A DNA stretch of 64,000 bases from CAWATG01 sp963785035 (GCA_963785035.1 CAWATG010000004.1:186001-250000), one strand, 5' to 3'; positions 8,874 to 18,558 are shown, numbered from the stretch's first letter. Made by a program: numbers and translations. The notes: generated from the letters alone by a model not told the origin.

Positions 8874-9437
8874 ATGGAACTGGCTCGAAGTGTCCTCGGT
8901 GGCGGAGTCGTCGGCGTTGCCGAGATCGATGGTCTCAATGCTGGTTTGCTGATCCTGCGGGTTGCGGTCGGCGCGACGATGATCGCCCACGGGTACAACC
9001 ACATTTTCCGCGGTGGCAAGATCGCCGGCACAGGCCGGTGGTTCGAGAGCCTCGGCATGAAGCCCGGTTGGTTGCACGCGTGGTTGGCGAGCATTACTGA
9101 GCTTGGCGCCGGCGCGATGCTCGCACTCGGTTTGCTCACGCCGCTTGCCGGCGGCGCGTGCGCAGGCGTGATGCTGGTGGCCCTGATCACCAACCATCGC
9201 AAGAACGGGTTCTTCATTTTCCGACCGGGTGAGGGATACGAGTACGTCCTCAACCTGTTCCTGGCGTCGATCGCTCTGGGCGCCACCGGCGGAGGGCAAT
9301 GGTCACTTGACGATGCCATTGATTTCTCAATGACGGGATTCGATGGTCTCTATGCGGCGTTGGCGATTGGCATCGGCGGGACGGTCGCCCTGCTTGGCAC
9401 GTTTTGGCGTCCAGCCCCGGCATCGCCCAAGGAATAG
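8874..9437 (+). CDS. DoxX family membrane protein
   Basis: 187 residues with four predicted transmembrane helices: LLILRVAVGATMIAHGYNH, ELGAGAMLALGLLTPLAGG, YEYVLNLFLASIALGA and LYAALAIGIGGTVALLG. The layout and the early HG motif match DoxX/DoxD-like proteins, integral membrane proteins linked to thiol redox balance in some bacteria. GGAGG lies 5 nt before ATG 8874, which favours it over GTG 8871. A hairpin directly follows the stop. Confidence 0.8.
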   Translation: MELARSVLGGGVVGVAEIDGLNAGLLILRVAVGATMIAHGYNHIFRGGKIAGTGRWFESLGMKPGWLHAWLASITELGAGAMLALGLLTPLAGGACAGVMLVALITNHRKNGFFIFRPGEGYEYVLNLFLASIALGATGGGQWSLDDAIDFSMTGFDGLYAALAIGIGGTVALLGTFWRPAPASPKE

Positions 9438-9439
9438 GC

Positions 9440-9456
9440 GTCGCGAGAGACGCGAC
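9440..9456 (+). terminator. Hairpin after doxX-like gene
   Basis: GTCGCG and CGCGAC pair perfectly around a 5-nt loop, 3 nt beyond the DoxX stop. No T-run follows, so termination is uncertain. Confidence 0.3.
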
Positions 9457-9507
9457 ATATGACAACTATGGTTCAATGTCGAGTCCTAGCGTCAGGAGGA
9501 ATTGAAT

Positions 9508-10701
9508 ATGAGCCTGTGCCCAGAGAATTTTGACCACTACGACCGTGCCCTCGCCGATGACCCGTTCCCCACCTTGCGGGAAATGCGCGAGCAGTGTCCC
9601 GTCGCGCACAGCGACAAGCACGGTGGGTTCTGGGCACTCACGAGCTACGAGGCGGTGTACGCCGCAGCGCACGACCACGAGACGTACTCCTCCGCGCGCG
9701 GGCGCATCACGATCCCGTCGGCGACCGTGCCCGGAGAAGATGATCGCCGTGCCGTCCCCATCGAAATGGACCCTCCGGATCATCGCAAGTACCGCGCCCT
9801 TGTCATGCCGTACTTCAGTCCGCAGCGGGTCAGTGAGATGGAGCCTGACATTCGCCGACTGGCCCGTGAACTCATCGATGGCTTTATCGAGACAGGGAAG
9901 GCCGATCTCGCGCAGGACTATGCAATCCCGATGCCGATGTACATCATCTGCGGAATGCTGGGCATTGCATCCGATCGTTGGCGCGAGTTCCGCGACTGGA
10001 TCGAGAAAATTCTCATGCTCGGCGAGGACCCAAAGGCAGCTATGGAGGCGGTGATGCACGTTGGCGGGTACCTCATCGGCGTGTTGGCCGACCGCCGCGA
10101 GAATCCGCAAGATGATCTTCTCAGCTACCTGGCCCACGCCGAAGTCGAAGGTGTCAGGATGAGCGACGAGGATCTGCTTGGTTTCGCGCTGCTGCTCTTC
10201 GGTGCAGGTGCTGAGACGACCACCAACTCGATCGGCAACACGCTGACGTACCTCGGCCGTCACCCGGATGTCCGGCAACGGCTGGTCGAGGACCCATCGT
10301 TGTTGGACAATGCAATCGAAGAGTTCCTCCGTTACGACTCGCCTGTGTTCGGCCTGGCCCGCACTGCTACCGCCGACGCCGAGTTGATCGGTCAACACAT
10401 CAGCAAAGGCGACCGCCTGCTCCTGATGTGGTCCGCGGCGAATCATGACCAACGGGAATTCGCGAATGCCGACGAGGTCGACATCGAGCGCTTTCCCAAC
10501 CGGCATCTGGCGTTCGGCTCCGGGATTCACCGTTGCATCGGCTCGCACCTGGCGCGATTGGAACTGAAGGTCGCGTTGCAGGAGATCCTCGGGCGTGTCC
10601 CGAACTACGAGATCAACGAAGCTGGTGTCGAACGCAGCATCGGCACAACTCGTGGAACGCGCAACCTGCCCGTGTCCTTCCCCGTGCCGTCGGCTGTCTA
10701 G
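9508..10701 (+). CDS. Cytochrome P450 monooxygenase
   Basis: A 397-residue soluble bacterial P450. It has the I-helix oxygen site LLLFGAGAETTTN, the K-helix ExxR in EEFLRYDSP, and the haem loop FGSGIHRCIGSHLARLE with the axial Cys. Only the soluble catalytic domain is present, so it needs separate ferredoxin and reductase partners; [3Fe-4S] ferredoxin genes occur at 14598 and 18312. AGGAGG precedes ATG 9508 by 8 nt (an in-frame TTG at 9502 is less likely). It overlaps the convergent ligase-like gene by 4 nt. The substrate is unknown; steroid or fatty-acid hydroxylation is typical for such neighbourhoods. Confidence 0.93.
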   Translation: MSLCPENFDHYDRALADDPFPTLREMREQCPVAHSDKHGGFWALTSYEAVYAAAHDHETYSSARGRITIPSATVPGEDDRRAVPIEMDPPDHRKYRALVMPYFSPQRVSEMEPDIRRLARELIDGFIETGKADLAQDYAIPMPMYIICGMLGIASDRWREFRDWIEKILMLGEDPKAAMEAVMHVGGYLIGVLADRRENPQDDLLSYLAHAEVEGVRMSDEDLLGFALLLFGAGAETTTNSIGNTLTYLGRHPDVRQRLVEDPSLLDNAIEEFLRYDSPVFGLARTATADAELIGQHISKGDRLLLMWSAANHDQREFANADEVDIERFPNRHLAFGSGIHRCIGSHLARLELKVALQEILGRVPNYEINEAGVERSIGTTRGTRNLPVSFPVPSAV

Positions 10702-12245
10702 CCGGATCCGGGGTAGCCGCCACCTCCGAACTTCGCGTCGAGCAGGTCGTAGTCGACGGTGCCGTTGGCCGCGGTGCCGGTGATATAGGGCAGTTCATCG
10801 AGGAATTCGATCGTGCGCGGCTTCTTGTAGGACGCGATGGTTTGGCGACAGTGCTCGATGAGTTCATCGCCGGTGACCGATGCGTCGGGAGAGAGGACAA
10901 CCAAGGCCTTGACGCTCTGTTGCCAACGGGCGTCGGGGACGCCGATCACCGCGGCGTCGGCAACGGCCGGGTGCGCTTTGAGGCACCCTTCGACTTCGGC
11001 TGGATAGATGTTCTCCGCCGCGGACTTGATGATCCGCGTTTTCGGGCCCACGAAGGTGATGGAACCGTCGACTTCGCGGCGTGCGAGGTCAAAGGTGTGA
11101 TGCCAGTTTCCGCTTTGTCGTTGCACGGTGAGCTCGGGGCGGTTCCAATACGCGTTCATGACGGTCGGACCACGCGCGACCATCTCGCCGGTCTCACCAG
11201 GTTCGACATCGTTGCCCTCAGGATCGACGATACGTACCTGCACAAGCGGTAGGGGACGCCCACTCCCTCCGATCGGCGTCGGCCCGAGGCATCGCAGTGT
11301 CAGCATGCCCATCACCTCGGTCTGGCCGAATCCGCCCGGTGAGGTGGAATACGGATTGGTATCGGGCGTGGTCATCGCACGCCATGCCGCTGGGCCGCGT
11401 CCGACGCGAAGGCTGCTCAGGTCGTAGCGACCATCCTTGTTCTCCTCGAGGATCTGTTCGATCGTCGGCTTCATGAGAAATGCCCCGTTACAGCGCTCGT
11501 CGCTGATCAGTCGGCAGATCTCTCCGGCGTCGGTCCTTCGAACGAATACGTTCGTTCCCGCCATCACGAACGTCGACAGTGTGGTCATGAGTGTCGCGAT
11601 GTGAAACAGCGGTCCGGCGTTGAGATAGACGTAATCGCTCGAGATTCCTTGGACCGATCCGAGCAGCACGGCCTCGGAGAGCATCGCCGTGTGCGAGAGC
11701 AACGCGCCGTTGGGTCGGCCCCCGAACGCTGCGGTGTACATCATCAGCAACGACGATCCCGGGTCGACTTCGACCGGTGCCGCATCGGCGGCATCCGCGC
11801 CCGAGGTGACGAAGGCTTCGTAACAATCGCCGACATTTTCAAGTTGTAACCAGCGTGCCGACGAGTTGGTCGATGCTCGGGCCTCGCTCACCACTGCGCC
11901 GATTTCGGCGTCCTGCCAGACGATAAACGCCGGATCGGCGTCCTCAATGACAAATGCCATCTCCTGTGCAGTCTGACGCCAGTTCGCCGGACAGAAGATC
12001 CCGCCAAGGCGTGCAACAGCGATCAGACTTTCAAGTACCCGATGACAGTTCTGCCCGAGCCAGAGCAGGCGATCGCCCGCTCCGAAACCTGCCTGGGCCA
12101 AGGCGGCGGCGAGTTGGTCGCAACGCTTGTCGAGTGTGGCGTAGTCGGAGCGGTGCCCCTCGCAAACCGTGGCCGCGCCGCTCGGGTAACTCCGGGCGTG
12201 TTCCCGGGCGACGTCGCCGACTGTGGTCGCATGGAGTGTGTCCAT
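10698..12245 (-). CDS. Adenylate-forming (acyl-CoA ligase-like) enzyme with degenerate active-site motifs
   Basis: A 515-residue member of the ANL superfamily by overall layout. The phosphate-binding loop, normally YTSGTTGxPKG, reads YTAAFGGRPNGALLSH, so the Lys is Asn and the Ser/Thr run is lost. The hinge region reads HHTFDLARR in place of xRTGDxxR. Near the C-terminus the catalytic-Lys motif (xxSGKVxR) reads GTAANGTVDYDLL, without Lys. NIYPAEVE is intact. The frame is unbroken, which argues against random decay. It may use other chemistry, act non-catalytically, or belong to a variant FadD group. ATG 12245 is chosen; upstream codons are unlike the family. It is divergent from the alcohol dehydrogenase. 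Confidence 0.85.
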   Translation of the reverse strand: MDTLHATTVGDVAREHARSYPSGAATVCEGHRSDYATLDKRCDQLAAALAQAGFGAGDRLLWLGQNCHRVLESLIAVARLGGIFCPANWRQTAQEMAFVIEDADPAFIVWQDAEIGAVVSEARASTNSSARWLQLENVGDCYEAFVTSGADAADAAPVEVDPGSSLLMMYTAAFGGRPNGALLSHTAMLSEAVLLGSVQGISSDYVYLNAGPLFHIATLMTTLSTFVMAGTNVFVRRTDAGEICRLISDERCNGAFLMKPTIEQILEENKDGRYDLSSLRVGRGPAAWRAMTTPDTNPYSTSPGGFGQTEVMGMLTLRCLGPTPIGGSGRPLPLVQVRIVDPEGNDVEPGETGEMVARGPTVMNAYWNRPELTVQRQSGNWHHTFDLARREVDGSITFVGPKTRIIKSAAENIYPAEVEGCLKAHPAVADAAVIGVPDARWQQSVKALVVLSPDASVTGDELIEHCRQTIASYKKPRTIEFLDELPYITGTAANGTVDYDLLDAKFGGGGYPGSG

Positions 12246-12370
12246 CGTGGTGTTCCCTCCGAACAGTTTGGTGGGTCGCCCCAATTGGGTCCTACACTGC
12301 CCACACACATCAGACTTGTGTATTGCACTCAGTGCCGCAAGCGGCGCTCAGTCAGAGAGGCCGGGGGGCT

Positions 12371-13432
12371 GTGCGGGGCGTTGTTTTCACGGGTGAGGTT
12401 GAAACGACCGATGAACTCACCGTCCGAGAACCTGGCAGCGGTGAGGTTCGCGTCCGGATCGAAGCGGCTGGCGTGTGTCACAGCGACCTCTCCGTCGTCA
12501 ACCGGACGATTCCCTTCCCGCCTCCTGTGGTGCTCGGCCACGAGGGAGCGGGCATTGTCGAAGAGGTAGGGCCCGGCGTGACCCGCGTGAAACCGGGCGA
12601 CAAGGTCGTTCTGGTCACGCTCGGTCACTGCGGCGGGTGTTCGGCTTGCGATCGCGGCCGTCCGACCGAATGCAAGGCGACGATGGGCCGCCTCGAGCAG
12701 CCCTTCACCTTTCGGGGCGCGCCCGCATACTCCTTCGCGAACACCTCGGTGTTCACCGAGGAAACGGTCGTGCGCGAGTCGCAGGCTATTCCCATCGATC
12801 CACGTGTGCCATCGCAGGTCGCGTGCCTGATCGGTTGCGGCGTGCTGACCGGTGTGGGAGCGGTCCTCAATCGTGCCAAGGTCGAGACGGGTGCGAGCGT
12901 CGCGGTGATCGGAGTCGGCGGGATCGGGCTCAATGTCATTCAGGGCGCAGTTCTCGCTGGCGCGGGCCGGATCATCGCGCTCGACAACAACGGGACGAAA
13001 GAGGCGCTCGCTCGTCAGTTCGGCGCCACGGATTTCATCGATACGTCCGTTACTGAAGCTGTCGGCGCTGTCAAGGACCTCACCGATGGTGGGGTCGACC
13101 ACAGCTTCGAATGTGTGGGCCATCCCGCGCTCATTCGTCAGGCAATCGACATGCTCGGATGGGGCGGCCAGTGCGTCATTCTCGGTGTGCCGGCTGCGAC
13201 GGCTGAGGCTTCCTTCGTCGTGTCCAGCCTGTACACCAACAAGTCGATCCTCGGATGCCGTTATGGCACCGCGCGACCGAACCACGACATCCCGATGCTC
13301 GTGGATCTCTACCTCGCAGGCCGTCTCAAACTCGACGAGCTCGTGAGCCGCACCTACCCGCTCGAAGCGATCCAAGACGTCTTCGACGACATGCATGCAG
13401 GGCGCCTTGCCCGTGGCGTGCTCACCCTCTAG
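12371..13432 (+). CDS. Zinc-dependent alcohol dehydrogenase (MDR family)
   Basis: A 353-residue NAD(P)-dependent dehydrogenase. It shows the catalytic zinc Cys in GVCHSDLS, GHEGAGIVEEVG, the structural zinc cluster CGGCSACDRGRPTEC with four Cys, and the Rossmann motif VIGVGGIGLNVIQ. These fit class III-like/Rv3086-type enzymes that oxidise alcohols, sometimes via mycothiol or formaldehyde adducts. GTG 12371 follows a G-rich ribosome site; the longer in-frame reading upstream has no family similarity. The LLM monooxygenase follows by 21 nt, so the two probably share a transcript. Confidence 0.9.
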   Translation: MRGVVFTGEVETTDELTVREPGSGEVRVRIEAAGVCHSDLSVVNRTIPFPPPVVLGHEGAGIVEEVGPGVTRVKPGDKVVLVTLGHCGGCSACDRGRPTECKATMGRLEQPFTFRGAPAYSFANTSVFTEETVVRESQAIPIDPRVPSQVACLIGCGVLTGVGAVLNRAKVETGASVAVIGVGGIGLNVIQGAVLAGAGRIIALDNNGTKEALARQFGATDFIDTSVTEAVGAVKDLTDGGVDHSFECVGHPALIRQAIDMLGWGGQCVILGVPAATAEASFVVSSLYTNKSILGCRYGTARPNHDIPMLVDLYLAGRLKLDELVSRTYPLEAIQDVFDDMHAGRLARGVLTL

Positions 13433-13453
13433 CCCACCGACGAAAGGCCCTCC

Positions 13454-14578
13454 ATGGAGTTCGGATACTTCGCCCAGACACACGTTCCGAAGCACGAGCA
13501 GGTCGCCGACCCGCTTGCTGAGCACAAACGCATCATGAACGACCTCGCGATGTCTGTCGCTGTCGAAGAGTACGGCTTCAAGTACGTCTGGGCATCGGAG
13601 CATCACTTCCTCGACGAGTACTCCCACATGTCGACTCCGGAGGTGTTCCTGAGTTTCGTCGCAGCGCGCACCAAGAAGATCCATGTCGGTTCGGCGATCA
13701 TCAACACAACGCCGCCGGTCAACCACCCCGCTCGTATTGCCGAACAGGTGGCCATGCTGGACCACCTGACCAAGGGACGCTTCGAGTTCGGAACCGGTCG
13801 GGGGTCTTCCACGACCGAGCAGGGTGGCTTCGGGATCAAGGATCCCAACCTCACGCGTGACATGTGGGATGAAACCATCACCGAGTTCGCCAAGATGTGG
13901 CGCGAAACGGACTACAGCCACGACGGCACCTACTTCTCGATGCCGGAACGCAACGTCCTGCCCAAGCCGTACGGCGCGTCACACCCGGCGATGTGGGTGG
14001 CATGCGGGAACCCCCCGACCTTCGAGAAGGCCGCGAAACTTGGTCTCGGCGCGTTCTGCTTTACGTTGGGCGCCCCCAAGACCGAACTCGCGCCGCTTGC
14101 CAAGGCCTACAAGGGCGCTATCGGCGCAGCTCAGCCGGTCGGTGAGTACGTCAACGACAACCTCATGTGTGTGTCGATGTTGCTGTGCATGGAGGACCGC
14201 GAAGAGGCTTTCGAGACCGCTGCCAACATCGGATCGAGCTACTACCAGTCGTTGCTGTTCCGGTACCTCGACACGTTCCCTCGCCCGGCGCACGTTCCGG
14301 CGTGGCCCGAGCTGTTGCCGCCGACGACCGTTGAGCACGTCAAGATGGCGCTGGATGCGGGGATGATGGCAGTCGGGAATCCCGACGATTGCGCTGGCGT
14401 CGTGCAGCAGTTCGTGGACATTGGCGTTGACCAGCTCACGTTCAGCCCGCTGACCACCACCATCCCCTTCGAGAAGGCTCGTGCGTCGATGGAGCTTTTC
14501 GGGCGTGAAGTGCTTCCGCGCTTCGACAAGGATCCCGTCCACCGCACCACGAAGATGCGCCAGGCCGCCAAAGGCTGA
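13454..14578 (+). CDS. LLM-class flavin-dependent monooxygenase (bacterial luciferase-like)
   Basis: 374 residues with the TIM-barrel signature of F420/FMN-dependent luciferase-like enzymes: MEFGYFAQTHVP at the first strand, YVWASEHHFLDEYS, VGSAIINTTPPVNHPARIAEQVAMLD split over strands, and GRFEFGTGRG at the phosphate site. Such enzymes oxygenate alkanals, aromatics or steroids, or oxidise with F420. It starts 21 nt after the alcohol dehydrogenase, suggesting sequential oxidation. FMN versus F420 use cannot be decided by eye. It is followed convergently by a ferredoxin gene. Confidence 0.88.
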   Translation: MEFGYFAQTHVPKHEQVADPLAEHKRIMNDLAMSVAVEEYGFKYVWASEHHFLDEYSHMSTPEVFLSFVAARTKKIHVGSAIINTTPPVNHPARIAEQVAMLDHLTKGRFEFGTGRGSSTTEQGGFGIKDPNLTRDMWDETITEFAKMWRETDYSHDGTYFSMPERNVLPKPYGASHPAMWVACGNPPTFEKAAKLGLGAFCFTLGAPKTELAPLAKAYKGAIGAAQPVGEYVNDNLMCVSMLLCMEDREEAFETAANIGSSYYQSLLFRYLDTFPRPAHVPAWPELLPPTTVEHVKMALDAGMMAVGNPDDCAGVVQQFVDIGVDQLTFSPLTTTIPFEKARASMELFGREVLPRFDKDPVHRTTKMRQAAKG

Positions 14579-14597
14579 CGCCGAAAGGTTGACTGGC

Positions 14598-14792
14598 TCA
14601 GTCTTCGGTCAGGGTGATTGCCTGCTCGGGACATGAGATGTATGCGCGGCGAGCGGCGTCCTCGTGCTCTGCGGGGACGGTCCGCTCGATCGCGGATGCG
14701 TAGCCCCAGTCGTCCAGGACGAAGACCTCCGGCGCCAGTGCCGCGCAGCGCGCATGACCTTGGCAACGCTCCGAATCAACGGTCACCTGCAT
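14598..14792 (-). CDS. [3Fe-4S]-type ferredoxin
   Basis: A 64-residue ferredoxin with Cys in ERCQGHARCAALAPEVF and a distal Cys in YISCPEQAITL. The pattern (C-x5-C ... C-P, the second Cys of a 4Fe motif replaced by Gly/His) is that of single-cluster ferredoxins that feed actinobacterial P450s. It is the last gene of a minus-strand run: MFS exporter, ligase, ferredoxin. ATG 14792 removes an unrelated upstream extension. Confidence 0.88.
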   Translation of the reverse strand: MQVTVDSERCQGHARCAALAPEVFVLDDWGYASAIERTVPAEHEDAARRAYISCPEQAITLTED

Positions 14793-14802
14793 GACTTCGA
14801 CG

Positions 14803-16487
14803 CTACCTGTCTGTGCCCGTGTCGTGCCAGCTTCCGGTCTCTGCGACCCTGGTCGCGATGGTCCTCTTGACGAGCTTGCCGGCGGCATTTCGCGCCAGGA
14901 TCTCGTCACCGATGTCCCAACGGCTTGGAATCTTGAACTTCGCCAACGTTGCACCGACCCAGGCAGCGAGCTCCTCTGCAGTGGGAGTGCTTCCGGATGC
15001 GGCGTTGCACGACGGCCATGACCTCCTCACCGAGATCGGGATGCGCGACACCCACGACGGCGACGTCATCGACGTCGGGGTGAAGAGCCAGTCGTCGCTC
15101 AATCTCCACGGGGTAGACGTTCTCGCCGCCACGGATGATGAGGTCTTTGAGGCGCCCCGTGAGGTGGATGAAACCGTCTTCGTCGATTCGTCCGAGGTCG
15201 CCGGTTCGGAAGAACCCGTCTTCGTCGATTGCTTCGGCGGTCGCTTCAGGCTTGCGCCAATAGCCACGCATCACGATGGCTCCGCGGATGCAGATCTCGC
15301 CTTCCTCGCCGATGGGCAAGGCCTTGCCGGTGGCAGGGTCGCGAACCTCTACTTCGTTCGTCGGGACAGGCTTGCCGACCGACGTCGGCCGACTCAGCCA
15401 ATCGTCGCCGCTGCCGACGGTGATGACCGCCGTGGTCTCGGTCAGCCCATAACCGTTGGCGACCGACTGGCGTGAGTTCGGGAACGCCTGTGCAGTGCGC
15501 TCGGCGAGATCCAGAGGTACTGGTGCGGCACCCATACCGGCATTGCGCATGGACGAGAGGTCGAACTTATCGAGTTCAGGGTGATCGACGATTCGTTGGA
15601 TCATCGTCGGGACCGCTCCCCATGCTGTGACCCGCTCGGTTTCGATCAACCGGAGGACCTCGTTCGGATCGAAACGGCCGGAGAGGAACACGAGCTTGGA
15701 ACCGGCCGCGAGGCCGACGACGGCGCTTCCGTGCAACCCCGAAACATGAAAGAGCGGAACCGTCACGAGCGACGCGTGGGTCAGTCCCTCAGGTGCGGGA
15801 TCGGTACGACTCATCATGATGCGCAGCCCGTTGAGCATCGTGTTCTGCAGATTCGTGATGATTGCCAGGTGTGTCGTCACGACACCTTTGGGCCGACCGG
15901 TCGTGCCGCTGCTGTAGAGAATGAGGGCGTCGTCGTCATCACCGATCTCGACGTCGGGGAGCACGAACGACGCATCGGTGAGTTCAGTCTCGTCGACCGT
16001 TGGGAACTCGTCTTCGATGATGAGTGTCCGAACCTTCGTCGGTCCTGCATTGGCAAGGAGGTTGCGTTCGACGATGAGCAGCGCAGGTTCGCTGTCGCTG
16101 AGCGCATATGCGATTTCGTCGGGGTTCCACCAGGTATTGAGACCCGTGGCAATTGCGCCGATTGACGTGATGGCCCAGAAGCTGGCGAGCCATTCGACGC
16201 GGTTGGACGAGAGAATCGCTACGCGATCGCCCTTGACGATGCCGTAGTCATCGACGAGTCGGCGCGCAAGGGCTCGCGGATGCACCAAGGTGCTGGCGGA
16301 AGCTCACGCGCTGCTCGCCCCGTACGGCATAGGTGCGGTCGCCGTGGGCTGCGCTGTCCAATAGGACTTGGCGCAGCGAACTCGGCCGGTTCTTGTAGAC
16401 GAACGCGGGTCGTCCCAGAGCGGTAGTGCGGGTGATTTCGAAGTGGCCCCCCGGCCCTGTGAACGACTCCAGATCGAACGTGGTCAC
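14803..16487 (-). CDS. Acyl-CoA synthetase (FadD-like AMP ligase), two frameshifts
   Basis: Activates a carboxylic acid to its CoA thioester. The N-terminus (MTTFDLESFTGPGGHFEITR) is in one frame, the core in a second and the C-terminus in a third. Removing one base in the GG at 16289-16290 and one near 15010 gives a continuous ~561-codon gene. The core has YSSGTTGRPKGVVTTH, GYGLTETTAV, FFRTGDLGRIDEDG and GGENVYPVEIE; the C-terminus has ARNAAGKLVKR with the catalytic Lys. It starts 2 nt after the MFS stop, so it is operonic. All motifs are canonical, so the breaks are probably read errors. Confidence 0.85.
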
Positions 16488-16489
16488 AC

Positions 16490-18121
16490 CTACTCCTTGG
16501 TTGCGATCCCTGCTTTGCTGAGTTGGTCGTCGTCGGCCGCTTCGGCGTCGTCCAACGGGGGAACCTCATCGAAGAGCGTTGGGCGGTCGGGAAGCCACAG
16601 GGCCGTCGCGATTGCAGCGACGATACCGATTCCCGCGGCGACGGTCATCCCGAGTCCCATGCCATCGACGAAGGCAGCGTGCGCACCATCAAGGATGACC
16701 TTGGCCGGCCCCGCGCCGACGGTCTCACGAATCTGGGCAGCGACGCCTGTCGCGGCCCCGAGCGAGTGTTTGGCGGCTTCGGCGGCTGCTGGAGGAAGGT
16801 CGAGATCGCCGATGCCTTTCGAGAAGCGTGCAGCGGCAAGGCTCCCGATGATGGCGACGCCGAGCGCGCCACCGAGCTCCCGAGTGGTGTCGTTCACGGC
16901 GGACCCAACACCTGCCTTGTTGAGCGGGATCGAGCCCATGATCGAGTTTGTCGCCGGTGCCATGATCATGCCCATCCCCACCGACATGAACACGAAGATC
17001 CCGGCGATGAGCGAGTAGTCGGTCGCAGCGTCGATTGTCGACAGCGCGATCAAGCTGAGTGACATCATTGCGAGCCCACTCGACACGATCACTCGAGCGC
17101 CGAAGCGCCCAGCCATCGACGCTGAAATCGGCGCCGATATCCCCATGCCGAACGCAACGGGGAGGAATCGGATACCCGACTCGAACGGTCCGTAGCCGAG
17201 AACGAGCTGGAGGTATTGGGTGAGCAGGAAGAACATGCCGAACATGGCGAAGAACGTGAGCATGATCGCGCCGCTTCCGACGCTGAAGCTTCGACTCTTG
17301 AAGAGCTCCAGGTCGAGCATCGGGTACCTGCAGCGGGTCTCCCAGTAGCCGAATGCGATCACCAATACTGCGGCGATGGCGAACCACGTGAGGGTTGTCG
17401 TGGAGCCCCAACCCTTGATGGGTCCCTCGATGATCGCGTACAACAGCGAACCGATGCCTGCGATGGAGAGCACGGCGCCGAGAGGGTCCAACGGGGTCGC
17501 GTCGGGGTCGCGAGATGTCGGGATGAGGAAATGCCCACCGATCAGCGCAACTGCGACGACGGGCAGGTTCAGAAGGAACACCGAACCCCACCAGAAGTGC
17601 TCGAGCAGCCAACCGCTTGCGATCGGACCGAACGCACCGCCTGCGCCGGCGAGTCCCGACCAGATCCCGATGGCCTTGGCGCGTTCCTCGGGAGGAAAGA
17701 CGTTCGTCAGGATCGACAGCGTCGCGGGCATTGCGAATGCTCCACCAAGGCCCATGAGGCAGCGGGCGGCGATCAGGTGTCCGGAGGTCGGTGCGACGGT
17801 TGCCCATATCGAGGCGATGGCGAAGGTCAACAGCCCGATCGTCAGAGCGCCTTTTCGTCCGAAGCGGTCACCGAGAGCGCCCGTCACGAGCAGTAACCCG
17901 GCGAACACCAGCGAGTAGCCGTCGACGATCCATTGCAGGTCGGTGTTGGACGCACCGAGGTCTCTGCTCAGGGCAGGCAAGGCCACGTTGACGACGGTGT
18001 TGCCGACGACGACCAGCACCAGGCTGAGGCACAGGATCGTGAGTGTCCACCACCGCAATCTGTGAATGCGCTCGTTCGCGTGTTCGTCGCTCTCCGCCAG
18101 GTTGCTGCTTGGTGACGTCAT
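16490..18121 (-). CDS. MFS transporter, DHA2 (EmrB/QacA) family with 14 helices
   Basis: A 543-residue integral membrane exporter driven by the proton gradient. It shows motif C-like and A-like blocks: GNTVVNVALPALSRDLGAS, WIVDGYSLVFAGLLL, GDRFGRKGALTIG, and a 14-helix hydrophobic pattern. GGAGGA stands 7 nt before ATG 18121; a much longer upstream reading is spurious. It heads a minus-strand operon with the ligase and ferredoxin. Family members export drugs or small organic molecules; here it may expel a catabolic intermediate or toxic substrate. Confidence 0.9.
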   Translation of the reverse strand: MTSPSSNLAESDEHANERIHRLRWWTLTILCLSLVLVVVGNTVVNVALPALSRDLGASNTDLQWIVDGYSLVFAGLLLVTGALGDRFGRKGALTIGLLTFAIASIWATVAPTSGHLIAARCLMGLGGAFAMPATLSILTNVFPPEERAKAIGIWSGLAGAGGAFGPIASGWLLEHFWWGSVFLLNLPVVAVALIGGHFLIPTSRDPDATPLDPLGAVLSIAGIGSLLYAIIEGPIKGWGSTTTLTWFAIAAVLVIAFGYWETRCRYPMLDLELFKSRSFSVGSGAIMLTFFAMFGMFFLLTQYLQLVLGYGPFESGIRFLPVAFGMGISAPISASMAGRFGARVIVSSGLAMMSLSLIALSTIDAATDYSLIAGIFVFMSVGMGMIMAPATNSIMGSIPLNKAGVGSAVNDTTRELGGALGVAIIGSLAAARFSKGIGDLDLPPAAAEAAKHSLGAATGVAAQIRETVGAGPAKVILDGAHAAFVDGMGLGMTVAAGIGIVAAIATALWLPDRPTLFDEVPPLDDAEAADDDQLSKAGIATKE

Positions 18122-18204
18122 TGCAGATTCCTCCGATTTCACGTGTTTCAGACCGCGGATCGTGAGCGCTTGTGCGAGGATCGTCGGGCAGTCTCGCGCG
18201 TCGC

Positions 18205-18221
18205 TGGCCGTGTGGCGGCCA
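18205..18221. promoter_or_regulatory. Inverted repeat in the MFS/ferredoxin divergent intergenic region
   Basis: TGGCCG-TGTGG-CGGCCA is a perfect 6-bp dyad with a 5-nt spacer, midway in the 190-bp divergent region. It has the geometry of a dimeric regulator site, but the sequence is GC-rich and could be chance. Confidence 0.25.
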
Positions 18222-18311
18222 CGCAGGGGTTCGTGTCGCCGTTGTCGTGGTGGTAAAGATTGCGATCCGCAGTCGCCCGTGCGACTTGGTCCGAAATGGT
18301 GGAGGTGGGAC

Positions 18312-18503
18312 ATGAAAGTAAAGGTCGACTTCGATCTCTGCGAGAGCAATGCGCTGTGCATGGCGGCGGCGCCCGAGGTCTTCGAGGTGCGTGACGACGA
18401 CTTTTTGTACATCCTCGACGAAAATCCTCCCGAGTCCTTGCGCGAGAAGGTGATGCACGCCGCACGGGTCTGCCCGAAGCAGGCCATCACTATCGAGGAT
18501 TGA
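18312..18503 (+). CDS. [3Fe-4S]-type ferredoxin
   Basis: A 63-residue ferredoxin similar in layout to the one at 14598: DFDLCESNALCMAAAPEVF, then RVCPKQAITIED. GGAGG lies 6 nt before ATG 18312. It is followed by an acyl-CoA dehydrogenase on the same strand. It likely donates electrons to a P450 or the Rieske oxygenase; no ferredoxin reductase is in the window. Confidence 0.88.
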   Translation: MKVKVDFDLCESNALCMAAAPEVFEVRDDDFLYILDENPPESLREKVMHAARVCPKQAITIED

Positions 18504-18558
18504 CCCAGCCGAGCGCTGCGGCGAACGCCCGGCGTGAGGTTCCAAGGGGGGAGTTTCG

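Noticed and set aside
12280..12289. CCCAATTGGG palindrome between the divergent ligase-like and alcohol dehydrogenase genes
   Set aside because: A 10-bp palindrome is short, with no second copy or clear promoter element beside it; kept only as a note.
12329..13921. Long minus-strand ORF (530 codons) opposite the alcohol dehydrogenase and LLM genes
   Set aside because: It is antisense to two genes with complete motif sets, has no family motif, and is typical of high-GC shadow frames.
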